Shown one piece after another: positions 45,901-57,307 of a stretch of DNA of 64,000 bases. The DNA lies in contig JABACO010000010.1 in assembly GCA_013339895.1 (NCBI GenBank), forward strand, positions 5,965,445 to 6,029,444. The letters are read 5' to 3'. The stretch is from Ephydatia muelleri. Lineage: Eukaryota > Porifera > Demospongiae > Spongillida > Spongillidae. The position numbers and the translations under genes are program-made. The notes beneath the pieces are model-generated. The model had not been told where the DNA came from. It searched no databases and saw only the letters and a program-made list of their open reading frames with translations. The stretch's first letter is position 1. Each line of letters begins with the position of its first letter.

Positions 45901-46522
45901 ACCGAATTAACGGATCCAAGTGAATGGTTGTCAGCTAGCGCCTGATGGTTGTCGCCGCCTCCCACGTCGCGGACGCGCGTAAGGAATTTTTTTTCCTAGT
46001 CACTCGCATCACCGTTCGGTACCTAGTAGTGTATTATAAAGCTTTCCCACATTCGCTTGCTTAACTTCATTCCTGTCACGCCCACTCGGCTACACTGCAA
46101 GGATGCTATAACTTAGCTCACATAGCACGTGAACATGCACTACGCACTTGCATTGTTACCTGCCACACTGTATCTTTGCACAGTGTGTGTGTGCGCGCGC
46201 ACACAGGTGTGTACATTCATGGACATGTACGATTTGCGAAAACAGCGTGAGAAATAAGAACCCAAAGTCTCTGCAAGTTGTACAAGCCCATGTGTGTGTG
46301 TGTGTGGCGTGGACGTGTTTGTGCACGGTGCTTGCAAATCACTCGCTCGCATAATACATATATACAGCACGAGTGAGACCTACCAGCTGTACCAAAGGAA
46401 ATAGTATGTACCAGCTGCACGAAAGCGATATCCTTTCTCGCGCACTTTTTTTTTTTACTTATTTCGATCAACTTTCTGTTCTGTTCGGAAATGAAACGTG
46501 GGGCTAGAGCGGAATCGATTCA

Positions 46523-46738
46523 TTGGAAGTGGATACTGCCTATTCTTGTTTTGTTTCTATTGGCCTTCTTTATCTGTTAGCGGTTGCAACGCCTACGCAT
46601 TTTGTGATCAACTTTGATATGGATAACTCTATCTGTGTGGCACCAATGAAAAAGTTGATCTCACCAATTGGCAAATTGGAGCTGGGATGTATTGTGATGT
46701 TCAGTGGAACGTTTACCGTGGGGAAATTCTTTACTGTG
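46523..46738 (+). CDS. Candidate first exon with signal-peptide-like start
   Basis: An ATG opens a frame with a hydrophobic N-terminal stretch (SIGLLYLLAVATP), then HFVINFDMDNSICVAPMKK and a hydrophobic end, up to a good donor (TGTG then GTAAGA). The layout suits the first exon of a secreted or membrane protein. An alternative upstream ATG in another frame also has a hydrophobic run but stops early. No downstream exon was identified. Confidence 0.3.
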
Positions 46739-46839
46739 GTAAGAATTGGATAACATGCAGTTGCATTATTGTGTAACTGCATTATTAATTAAAATTAAAA
46801 GGAGATGGCGCTACGTGTATAGTGCTAGTGGAGCTAGAA

Positions 46840-47145
46840 TGATTAGAGCAGGAAGCAGACCAGGAAACGGAGAAGGAAGCGGAGAAAGAAATGGAGAAAA
46901 AAGCACAGACAGAAATGGAAGATAAAAAATGGAGTAGGAAGCAGAAAAGGAAAATTGAAGCGGTAAAGAAAAAGGCAGATAAGGAAACAGAGAAAGATAT
47001 GGAGAAGGAAGAAGAAAAGGAAAATGAAAAGCCCACTACTATGCCTTCTGACCAGAAACGCCCTGACCAGCCCTGGTCGGCATCAGATAGGGTCATGGTA
47101 GCACCAGAAACAGTGATGTTAGCGAACAGTCCATGGTGAGCATTA
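46840..47145 (+). other. Lys/Glu-rich purine tract
   Basis: Imperfect GGAAGCGGAGAAAGAAATGG-like repeats keep a plus-strand frame open and give an EKE-type coiled-coil-like sequence. It may be an exon of a charged protein, but the repeat alone explains the open frame. Confidence 0.3.
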
Positions 47146-47459
47146 GTTAGGATCATGGTAAGTGTCAAATGTGAGTATGGTTTTGTGAGGGTGATGTTCA
47201 TGGCATAAACTATAGTCTTTATTAGGTTGTGACATGATGTGACAACAAATGGACAATGACTACAGCTGCAAATGACCATATGCTGGATTATGTCATTTTA
47301 CCAAATATGGGATGACAAAATATGGTCCATAGTTACTCATGCAGTCTAATAAATGAAGTGGCATTCTTTGCAAATTCTTCTATCATGTGTTGATTATAAT
47401 CAAAATGCTATATGGTTATCATCAGAATTCTACATGCTAGTCTCTTCTCTCTTTCTTCT

Positions 47460-48008
47460 GTCAAGTGTGTGAGTGGGGGTGTCTGAGTGAATCAGAGAGT
47501 GTGAGGAGGGAGTGTGAGTGAGGGTATGTGTAAGTGAGTGATTGACAGAGTGAGACTAGTGAGTGAGTAGTGAGGGAGTGTGTGCATAAGGGCGTGTGTG
47601 AGTGAGTGATTTATTGAATGAGTGAGGGAGTGTGTGTGTGTGTAGGGAGTAATGATAGAGTGTGTGAGTTAGGGAGTAAGTGATTGAGTGAGTGAGTGTG
47701 AGTTAGGGTGTGAGAGTGTAAGTGAGTGAGGGAGTGTGTGCATTAGGGAGTGTGTGAGTGAGTAATTGATCAAATGAGCGAGGAGTGTGTGTGAGGGAGT
47801 ATTGAGTGAGGGAGTTTTGAGTTAGGGAGTGTGTGATTGAGGGATTGTGTGCGCTAGTGGGGAGCGAGTAGTGTGTGAGTTAAGAAGTGAGAGTGCAAGT
47901 GAGAGATCGTGTGCCGTGAGTGAGTGAGTGAGTGAGTGAGTGAGTGAGTGAGTGAGTGAGTGAGTGAGTGAGTGAGTGAGTGAGTGAGTGAGTGAGTGAG
48001 TGAGTGCA
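47460..48008. repeat. GAGT/GTGA array
   Basis: Imperfect GTGAGTGAGGGAGTGTGTG repeats lead into about 88 bp of pure (GTGA)n at 47919-48006. Downstream, after 80 bp, lies a family A MITE and then the start of segmental-duplication copy 2. Confidence 0.92.
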
Positions 48009-48088
48009 GGGGTACATAAGTTATTGACTTTTGCACAACCTCCATGATATTGTATGTCCAATCGTATGCGGAACAAAAATCCATTGAA

Positions 48089-48319
48089 CTACTTAAGAAC
48101 ATTCTCAATGAGAAAGTTGGTGGTATATAGGATTTGAAAGCAATAGTGGTGTAACAAGCAAGGAAACAAGGGTCTAACAATAACAGAAAATGTAAAAGTC
48201 CTTTACTTAGCACTTTTGTAGGATATTATGTTATTCGTGTGCTAAATAGTAAATATAGGACTATTACATTTTCTCTTATTTTACCAACTTTCTGATAGAG
48301 AATGTTTTTGTTATTTGTC
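48089..48319. mobile_element. Family A MITE at the edge of the duplication
   Basis: Both arms are present (GAGAAAGTTGGTGG..ATATAGGATTTGAAAG on the left, GGACTATTACATTTTCTCTTA on the right) with a longer loop. In copy 1 only the right arm (13140-13208) remains. Confidence 0.75.
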
Positions 48320-48574
48320 GACTCTAGAAATGTACTGTATGCATATGGTTTCTAATAAATACATGCCAAGCAGGTTAAATGGTTTGTGGCATGATATGCA
48401 GGGGTACAAAATCAGTATAATGACATTTTAAAAATTGATTTGCTGCATGTGCCCTACCAACCGAGATCATAATCTCACTCCTGAAGTAATGAATTGATCA
48501 TCACAACACTAGTCTTGAACCGCGATTCGAGTTGACACATTCAAATTGCAAAACATGATACTCCAGGAAGAGGG

Positions 48575-49295
48575 CTTCAATGTTGTTGACAGATTTGATT
48601 CTCAGGAAAAAAAAAGAAAATAATAATAATAATAATAATATATTAAGATTAAAAAAACTGAATAATGAATATGATTATGATGACAGATGAAATGGCAACA
48701 GATCGAGTGCATGGTTCTCAAAATGTTCTGACCCTAGTGACCCAAGTGGAAAGACAGAAATTAATTTGCAAATTCACGACATAGTTCAAAAGTATGGGGC
48801 TGTTCAGTACCAAGCACACCAGAATTTTCCCAATATAGCTCCAGCGGAAATATTGTTAGTACAGCACATTTGTTAACATTTGAGGTCTGGCTTCCCTAGA
48901 ATTCGAATTGTCATAACATGTTTGAAATGCCCATACCTTCTTTGTGAAACACGAACTTGCGCGAGGCAGACTTGGAAGAAGAAAGTTGTGCCAATAATGT
49001 TATTCACAAGCTATTCAAGCTTTCCTCCTTACATTGTAAGGTTTGTTGTAACTACACCTGTACATGGTGAAACGTTACTTTGCTAGCGTTGCAGTGACGT
49101 AATCACGCGACGGGGGGAGGGGGGGGGGGGGGGGGGGGGGCGGGGGGCTCCGAACAGCTTTGAGAATCATGCACTCGATCTGTTGCCATGTCATCTGTCA
49201 TCATAATATCCTTTGTTACAACGGTGACTTTACATCACCATATTATCTGTTTGTTTTTTTCCTGGGAATCAAATCTGTCAACAACATTGAAACAC
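48575..49295. repeat. Inverted repeat with poly-G centre
   Basis: The left arm holds TTCAATGTTGTTGACAGATTT and CAACAGATCGAGTGCATG; the right arm holds their mirror images at 49160-49290. The centre includes a G-rich run of more than 30 bases (49110-49143). Copy 1 contains only the outer part of the right arm. It may be a diverged foldback transposon. Confidence 0.6.
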
Positions 49296-50406
49296 CAATT
49301 CTTCAAAACCGTGCATGATTCATGATTATGAATCTTGTGGATACGGCATACATTACTGTATTCGGTAAACCCTCGTATGTTGCCTTGATGGAATGAATAT
49401 TGGACCGTTGTCTGGCCTCGTGCATATCTTTTGTGTATTCTCCAAAGTGCCAGCTCAATATACTGAAATTCTTACTCTTGCATTTGTTAACTAAATTATG
49501 CAATGTACAAGCCTGCAAAGAAACCAAGAGAGAAAAGTGTGAATTGCATGCAACGTTGAAGGTCTGACCAACAAGCTAGTGAGCAGGTACAGCTGTTTTC
49601 ATCATCTAATCCTAGGCGACTTCGCCTTTTATATTCTTGACCCCGCGTAACAGGCTAACGATTGCAAATGCCAGTCTGGTTCGAATAAAACCAGGCTACT
49701 GAGACTGACAGCTGCATGATTAATGTTGTGTTTCTCTATGCAGGAGTCCATCCACTGACACAACAAAAGAGATACTATTGCTTGTCAATCTTCCACCGCT
49801 TTCGCCGCACTTTAAAGTACTGCCTCTGGGGTGTGATGCTTATATGATGGCATCCATATGTCAAACGACACCTCAGTCTGTGGTTGCCATAACTTCTAAC
49901 TCCAAGGTCAAGCTTTAGATCAGCATCACTTCGTATAGGATGTTGATGTTACTCTCGTACAATTGGTTCGTTTATCACCTGTGGTCACACTTCTCTCCTA
50001 ACTGTCCTAAGCAATCTCCGACTTCTTTGCGCATTTAGATCAGTACCTTCCATCCTTTTACAACCCATTCCATAATTATGCAATGGGAAGCGGTCAGCAC
50101 CACAGCCATCACAGCAAGAAGGCACAGTATGCTTCAGATAGCGTATTGCAAAACCATCGCAAAATACAAAACGCATCGAATCAACTTTTGATTTCCAATT
50201 GATTTATAGCGTACATTTCGGTACTAAATGTACCAGGGATGTAAACATTTGTACCAGAATACAAGTGATAAATCATTTGGAAATCGATGCTGTGATACGT
50301 TTGGTGACAAAATCAAAGCGGTTGCCAGTTGTCTCTCGGTTGAACATTTGGACTCTAGGATACCTTTTCCTGATAGGTTTGTGGACCTCTTATCCCGGAA
50401 ATATTT

Positions 50407-50685
50407 ATGTCGAATTTTTGTAATATAAAACAGCCATACTTGTTGACTTTCATATTGCTGACTAAACTGTTTCTTTGCAAAACTCCACTGATTATGGCAG
50501 CTACAAAAAATGGTACAGTGCTGTATGTATCACGTATATATATGTGTATCACGTACGTGCGTGCATGTGAAGCTTATCGCATGACATTAGCAAGAAACTC
50601 GTTTGAGTTAAGAACACAGAGGCATCGGAACAGGGCTCCTAACCCCACTGATCTCTCTCCCACCCCACCCCCAATTTTGCAATAG
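50407..50685 (+). other. Partner of the frame at 14562-14972
   Basis: A 92-codon frame that shares only its middle with copy 1; the ends differ by frame. Probably not coding. Confidence 0.2.
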
Positions 50686-53149
50686 AGGCCCGCTGTTTTT
50701 CAGTGTGTTAATTTACCGTGTCACAATGTACTATAGCTATATAATAGATACAATTATGATTATAATTATGGTTATAGGCGCAGCGCTTTTTTAAAACTAT
50801 TTAATTGACGGACATATTTTTCCTCCACGATTTTGAAAGCAACGGAATTGTCCAATATTGCACGTACATTGGTACAAGCACGAATAGCATTAGAAACGAT
50901 AACTCGCGTTCTATCACATTCCCGTAACTCCGTTTGCAGTTCTAAATACATTTATGTTCCAGCAAAACACGATACATTTAGGTGTAGCGTCAGTATTTTT
51001 CCCCCTCCTTCGTTTCATCATTCTTAAGACAAGTTAGAAATATCACGAATGTAGATGGAATGGTAAATTATATTTTCATGGAATGATTTGATTCACTCGG
51101 GTCTGTTGTGTTCACGGCCGCAGCAAGGCCCTCAAACTATCGTATTTCGATGCACAAACAGGGCTGCACATAACCTGTTGGATCTGGTTAGACTGGGCAG
51201 ACCGAAGTCTACTGTTGTAGAGTCTGCATCCCTTCTTGCACAGCTGGATGTGGGGGGTAGTGCCTGGAGCGGAGCCCCAAAAGCTTTTCAAGTGCTGTGA
51301 CCATACCATGTACAATAAATACATCAATAAAACGAACTGAAAATTACCTAGTTGATCAATTCAAACGTTTTCATTCCATGGTTTTGTTCCAAGCCACATG
51401 CAGCGGTTTGAAAAGCGCTACTTGTGGCCCTGCACTATATAGGATACTTATACGAGAATGAAAGAAAGGTATTCTGAAACATTTTGTGGCTTGTTCTGAA
51501 GCAAAAAGGACATCAAACTATATAAGTTTCATCGGGACTTAGGACATAATTAAGCCCCTATGCATCAACACCATAGCTAGTCAACTTTATCTTTATCCAA
51601 ATGGAAGAGTGTGCCCATAACTTGAGTCAATGTAGAGCAGTGGTAAAAAGAAACAGGTACAGTAGATGTGTACTACTACATGTTGACACAAGCAGGGTCT
51701 GTTATGAATACAGCAAACTAGGATGAATTGGCTCCATTCGCTTCTAAGAAAACTTAAATGCAGCAGGCGCCTTCAAGTATCTGTTTCCCATGGCTAGCTG
51801 AATCTAGCTGTTTTTTTTTAGATCCCTGAAGCCTCCGCACCTTCGTAGTTAGAAGAAACACTCATCAATGTGATAGAATATACGTAGTAGACATTAAAAC
51901 ACCCTGAAGCTCACAGTTAGATGTGCTTCTTGCTATATATTATAAATTACATGTATAAATATATTACGAGACCGTTCCTATCGTCTCACTCATTATTCTA
52001 TGTAAAGGACGAAAATAATGCATAATTATACATGTATAATAATGATACTTTTACTGGGGCAACCAGTTTGGTTTCCACGGGATTGCGCCCGACGACGATT
52101 GCGGGTAGTGCGGTTCCTACGGTAGGTGTGGCAGGGTGCTGAGGAATATTTTGGCACATAATAGTGCTATGTGCCAAAATATTTATCATTTTTGTGTGCA
52201 ACTCTATAGACACGATGTTTTTATGCAAGCTAAATTGGTAAGAGTCGCAAAAATTGTAATTGCTTGTATTTTTAAACAAGTAGACAAATGTACAGCAATT
52301 TTGCATGTTCCTATGGGGAGAGTACATAGGGGGAAAAAAGCACATCCAAGCTAGATAATGATGCTAACATAGTAGCAAATGGGACAGTTCACGAGAAAAT
52401 GTCCCCATTGATATAATTTTATAATGTTATAAAAATGCATCACGGTTGAATTCCTATAACTCCGTAAAGGTTTAACCTATCAACTTTCTATTTCGAACAC
52501 TTCATGCCACACCACTTCTCTCTAAGAAAATCGAATTTAGTGTCTTACCCTTGCTCCTTGTCGACGTTGCAAGGAACGATACCCCGAGGGGTTCGAAATC
52601 CAGGTAGCTCCCTGCAGGTTAGTCCTATAATCGCTTCAAAATCGGTACGCAGAGTCCTGTCACTATTGATTTCTGCAGATCGTTGATTTTTACGCCTTCC
52701 TTTATAGAGATATAGCGATGCAAAGTACAGTGTAAGTCCACGTTTCCCACCCGAATCGCGCCTTTCTCTGTATGAATATTCAATTACTTCCTGTTTGATA
52801 ACCTATAGCCGCACCTACGTACAAGGTGCAGTAAGTCTCGTTATTCAATTCGCTTTTTTGCCAAACGGCGAGCTACGACGAGTAAATACGATTTGTCGTG
52901 CTCGATCGCTACAGCTCTATATTAGTATTCTTCGGTGCAATTCAAAGATATGGCGAGTTCAATTCCAAATCGTCGCACTTCGTTCTGCGGACGACGACGA
53001 TATTCAAGATGAATTCGATGAAGCTTTCGGGAGATTGAGAACGGTGGTCATGGCGGTTGTACGATATGCCATAGTTGTTTTGGGAACGATGGTGACAGTC
53101 GGGATGGCGAAGACTTTCGTGATGGCTGTGAAGAGGTGATGACTGAAAA

Positions 53150-54400
53150 TGGTGATAAGTGATGGTGTGATGGTGCATGCAGACAATGCAGATGGCGATG
53201 ATGGTGGTGACCGTGATAGTGAAGGTGATGATGGTGATGATGATGATGATGGCAGTAATGACTGATGAGAGCACAGCCGAGTGGTGTTCATTGCTTGCTC
53301 AATTCCTTCTTCACCAGGGAGGGTGCTGTAAAGACAAAGACAGCTGCCTAATGAAGTGTGATGATTTATATTAATTATAACACGAAGCACAAAAGGCAGT
53401 ATTGCTGCTCCATGTTCCTCCTCGATCCTCCAGATCCTGCTAATGCTACTTGACTTCTGCTTTGCATGTACAAATGCACATTTGCACAGCTAAACTTGTA
53501 CATGTACACCTACTGAAACATTGACGTGTACAAAATTTTATAGCTGTTGTATTAGTTTCAATATGGTGAAGATACATAACATTTTTCCCTATACTGCCCT
53601 GTATCCATGTTGCAGTCAGGTCATTTGTCTATATCTTTCTCTTTCATCTCATCATATTGCCCTTGTTCTGAATAGGATAACCTGAGCTTATAGGTAAAGA
53701 ATGTTTTTTTTTTTTGCGCGTACCTACAATAACATTATGAATTTAATTACGCGTCAAATACATTAGACTGCATTTTGTCCTGCAAACACACTAGATGCCT
53801 AAAATCCTCCTCTGAAAAGATGCTCCCACAAACTGTAAAAGACTAGACACACTGTCCTTTGCCCCAGGTTATGAATTAATTTAGCTACACACCCCTGAGC
53901 TTATAAGGAGGGAACAAGCTTATAAAGTGGTGTGCTTATAAGGAGGGCAGACTATACATGTATGCAAGACAATTGCCTTAGCAACTGTGGTTGCAGCCAT
54001 TGTTGTTATAATCAACACTCGATCTCATCGCAATCTGTATTTTAAATCTTAGTGCCTTCCTTCAAGATAAGAGTAACCAGAGGCCTACTCTAGATCACCT
54101 TGCGAACTTGCTAAACATCTTGTAGAGTGAGGGAGGGTGAGAGTATGAAACTGCTATTTAAAAACCAATTAGGTAACAGATATGGTTAAATAGCTACCTG
54201 ATATTAAATTTGATGCAGATTTGCTTGGTGCCCGCTTCTAACCATGTAAAAAAAGTTCTTAGAAGAACTGTTTGTTATTGTAAAGACTGCATGATGGGCT
54301 ATGCAAGACACCAACATTTCCTGATGTGGGGTGCACCAGCCCTAGAGTCACAGACAATACACAAAGACCACACAATTACATGTACATTTTATGTCACCTT
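53150..54400. other. Interior of the 3.4-kb element, no recognised gene
   Basis: GATGGTGAT trinucleotide-like repeats (53150-53270) give false Met/Asp-rich frames. The rest has only short frames. If the element ever carried a transposase it is not visible here. Confidence 0.35.
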
Positions 54401-54409
54401 TAGTGCCAT

Positions 54410-54687
54410 AGGCTTATCATAACTATGGCAACCGTTTTAAAACGGGTTGCCATAGTTTTTATGACATGCATATCTGGGTTTGTACCCATACACATACGCC
54501 CATACACAAATACACACACACACACACTAATATAACACATACACCCATACACAAATACACCCAAACACACACATCACACACATGTATAACACATAGGCCT
54601 ACACCCATACAGACATACTCATAACCACGATGTTGCATACACACGCACCTACACAGATGCACATACATGCTCACATACACAAGAATA

Positions 54688-54725
<38 letters not shown>

Positions 54726-55093
54726 CTATAATATGAAATGCGGTGTTAAAGGTCCGACACATACACACAAACGCACCTCTGAACACCTGCCCTGATACAT
54801 ATACCGTGCAAGAGTACTTACATGTAGTAACTCATAGTTATAGCAACCAATAAATTTAACGAGTACATTACCCCCTCACGATTGAATGAAATAGAAGGTT
54901 TAATAATGGAGTAGTGCAACATAACTGATTAGCTATACATGGTAATTGAGTGCGATGTGCTTCAAGATATTCTCAAATGTAATGGGCCCTCCAAATCGTT
55001 TCCTCCACATACAGTCAGGGAGATAGGTCTCAAATAGAGCAGAGTTCATCACTTTCACCGTTTTAAAACGGTTGCCATAGTTATGATAAGCCT
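54410..55093. mobile_element. Nested MITE with about 36-bp TIRs
   Basis: The ends AGGCTTATCATAACTATGG and their mirror at 55075-55093 extend inward to CCGTTTTAAAACGG, itself a palindrome. The interior is CA-microsatellite-rich with no gene. The target duplication is unclear. It sits inside the 3.4-kb element. Confidence 0.8.
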
Positions 55094-55788
55094 ATTTGAA
55101 AAGGTGGTATTTAACGCGCAACTTGTTGATTACTTGTTAATCGATTTGGATTAATATTAAGAAGGGGGGCTCACTAAACTAAAGGACAACCTCGTAGCGT
55201 TCGAACTCCTCCGCGGAACCAAACGCAACGAGCTCGTCTTCTCTCATATTACGTGTCGTCATATCGTTCATCAATATCGAATATAAACGTAACCCAATAA
55301 CAGCTTTACACTTAGCGGTTATTTAATGATCACGTGACTCAACGGCATGGGTGGGGCCTCGTAGGTGCGGCTAGGTTATTCTACTAGTTGAATATTCATG
55401 TAGTTCAAGGACAGCGATTCGGGCGGGAAAAGTGGACTTACTTTGCATCGCTATATCTCCATAACGGAAGGCGTTAAAATCAACGATCTGCAGAAATCAA
55501 TAGTGACAGGACTCCTTTACGTGCACACCGATTTTGAAGCGATTTGGATTCTCCTGCAGGGATTTCGAACCCCTCGGGGTATCGTTCCTTGCAACGTCGG
55601 CAAGGAGCAAGGATAACACACCAAAATTCGATTTTCTTAGAGATAAATGGTGTGGCATGAAATGTTCGAAATAGAAAGTTGATAGGTTAAACATTTACGA
55701 GTTATAGGAATTCAATCGTGATGCATTTTTATAACATTATAAAATTATATAAATGGGGAAATGTTCTCGTGAACTGTCACAAATATAT

Positions 55789-56586
55789 GGGTCAGTTTCC
55801 GAGAAAATGAAAAGTGGCTAACAAGTTATAAAATTGCTTCACGTTTAAATCGCTAAAACTCCGTAAAGGTTTAAGCTATCAACTTTCTATTTCCAACACT
55901 TCTTGCCACACCACTTCTCTCTACGAAAATCGATTTTGGTGTCTTACCCTTGCTCCTTGCCGACGTTACAAGGCACAGTACCCCGAGGGGTTCAAAATCC
56001 AGGTAGCTCCCTGCAGGAATGTCCAAATCACTTTAAAATCGATATGCACGTAAAGGAGTCCTGTCACTGTTTATTTCTGCAGATCGTTGATTTTTACCTT
56101 ATCCGTTATGGAGATACAGCAATGCAAAGTAAAGTCCACGTTTCCCGCTCGAATCGCGCCTTTCTCAGTCCCACTCGGGAGAATGGAAGCGGTTCAAGGA
56201 CTGGAGAAAGGCGCGATTCGAGCGGGAAACGTGGACTTACTTTGCATTGCTGTATCTCCATAACGGAAGAGGTAAAAATCAACGATCTGCAGAAATCAAT
56301 AGTGACAGGACTCCTTTACGTGCATATCGATTTTGAAGTGATTTGGACATTCCTGCAGGGAGCTACCTGGATTTTGAACCCCTCGGGGTACTGTGCCTTG
56401 TAACGTCGGCAAGGAGCAAGGGTAAGACACCAAAATCGATTTTCGTAGAGAGAAGTGATGTGTCAAGAAGTGATCGAAATAGGAAGTTGATAGCTTAAAC
56501 CTTTACGGAGTTTTAGCGATTCAAACGTGAAGCATTTTTATAACTTTTTATATATAGCCACTTTTCATTTTCTCGGAAACTGACCC
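55789..56586. mobile_element. 798-bp family B palindromic element
   Basis: Arms of about 385 bp, near-perfect inverted copies, surround a loop of about 24 bp near 56190. Ends GGGTCAGTTTCCGAGAAAATG; flanked by ATATAT on both sides (55783-55788 and 56587-56592). It sits 9 bp from the right end of the 3.4-kb element. The 166-codon frame across it is an artefact of the palindrome. Confidence 0.88.
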
Positions 56587-56919
56587 ATATATGTATAATT
56601 ATATATATATGAATCTACCCTGCTGTGACCTTTGCTGTCTTCAGCACAATTGTAATAATTCACATTTGTATTAAGTGTTATTGACCAATAAATTACCCAT
56701 TCCTACTGATCATTGTGTATAGTATAGGTTTTTTGGGGTTAAAAAATTGCTTCGTGTATTAGCCAACAGTGCAAAATGGATAACTAATGCTGTAACCTGA
56801 TTGAATAGAGTTTTGATCAGAGATGGCTGCAGTGAAATGGACCAATTGGGTGACCAATAATGTTGGCTATGTCAAATTCTCAGTTGATTTGCAAGCAATG
56901 CCTTAAATTGCCTTTCCCA

Positions 56920-57034
56920 CACACACACACACACACACACGCACACACACACACACGCACACACACATACACACACACGCACACACGTACACACACACGC
57001 ACACACACACACACACGCACACACACACATACAC
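56920..57034. repeat. (CA)n microsatellite
   Basis: A CA run with CG and TA interruptions, matching the site at 17486-17562 in copy 1 but longer. Confidence 0.9.
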
Positions 57035-57307
57035 TATCGTTGATGCAATAACATTTCATTTCAATTTCATATCACCCTATTAAGAGCTAAAATGAATGTA
57101 AAACTGTGTTGGAGTCATGCGTTTTGTGCCTGTTGACAGTGGCCATTTTGAGGTCACTTTTCTGTTACTAGCTTATGAATTTTATCAGCTTGTATACACA
57201 CACACACACACAAGTTGACAACACACATCTACAAGTGGCAATCTAGGATCTAGAAGTAAGTTAAGGGCATGATTTGTGGAAGATGGTGATTGAATCAGCA
57301 GTGTTAA

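Larger units (their letters stand above)
52381..55779. mobile_element. 3.4-kb element with about 430-bp family B TIRs
   Basis: The left end (GGGACAGTTCACGAGAAAAT onward) and the right end are inverted copies for about 430 bp, each containing the full family B block order. CAAAT precedes the left end (52376-52380) and follows the right one (55780-55784). The interior has a 114-codon frame (52795-53139) ending in an acidic and Met/Val-rich tract, and GATGGTGAT repeats, but no recognised transposase. A second element (54410-55093) is nested inside. Copy 1 at about 17,190 shows the unoccupied site. Confidence 0.7.

Noticed and set aside
46785-47279. 164-codon minus-strand frame of Phe/Ser
   Set aside because: Reverse of the purine-rich GGAAGC tract; low complexity.
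47822-48213. Minus-strand Leu/Thr/His/Ser frames
   Set aside because: Translation of the GAGT tetranucleotide array.
52570-52600. tRNA-like B box (GGTTCGAAATCC) in family B repeats
   Set aside because: No A box at the right distance and no cloverleaf; other copies vary at the key positions.
53177-53374. Met/Val-rich frame
   Set aside because: Driven by GATGGTGAT repeats; no homology seen.
55903-56403. 166-codon frame across the 798-bp palindrome
   Set aside because: It reads from one arm into the mirrored arm; the frame follows from the palindrome and has no domain.
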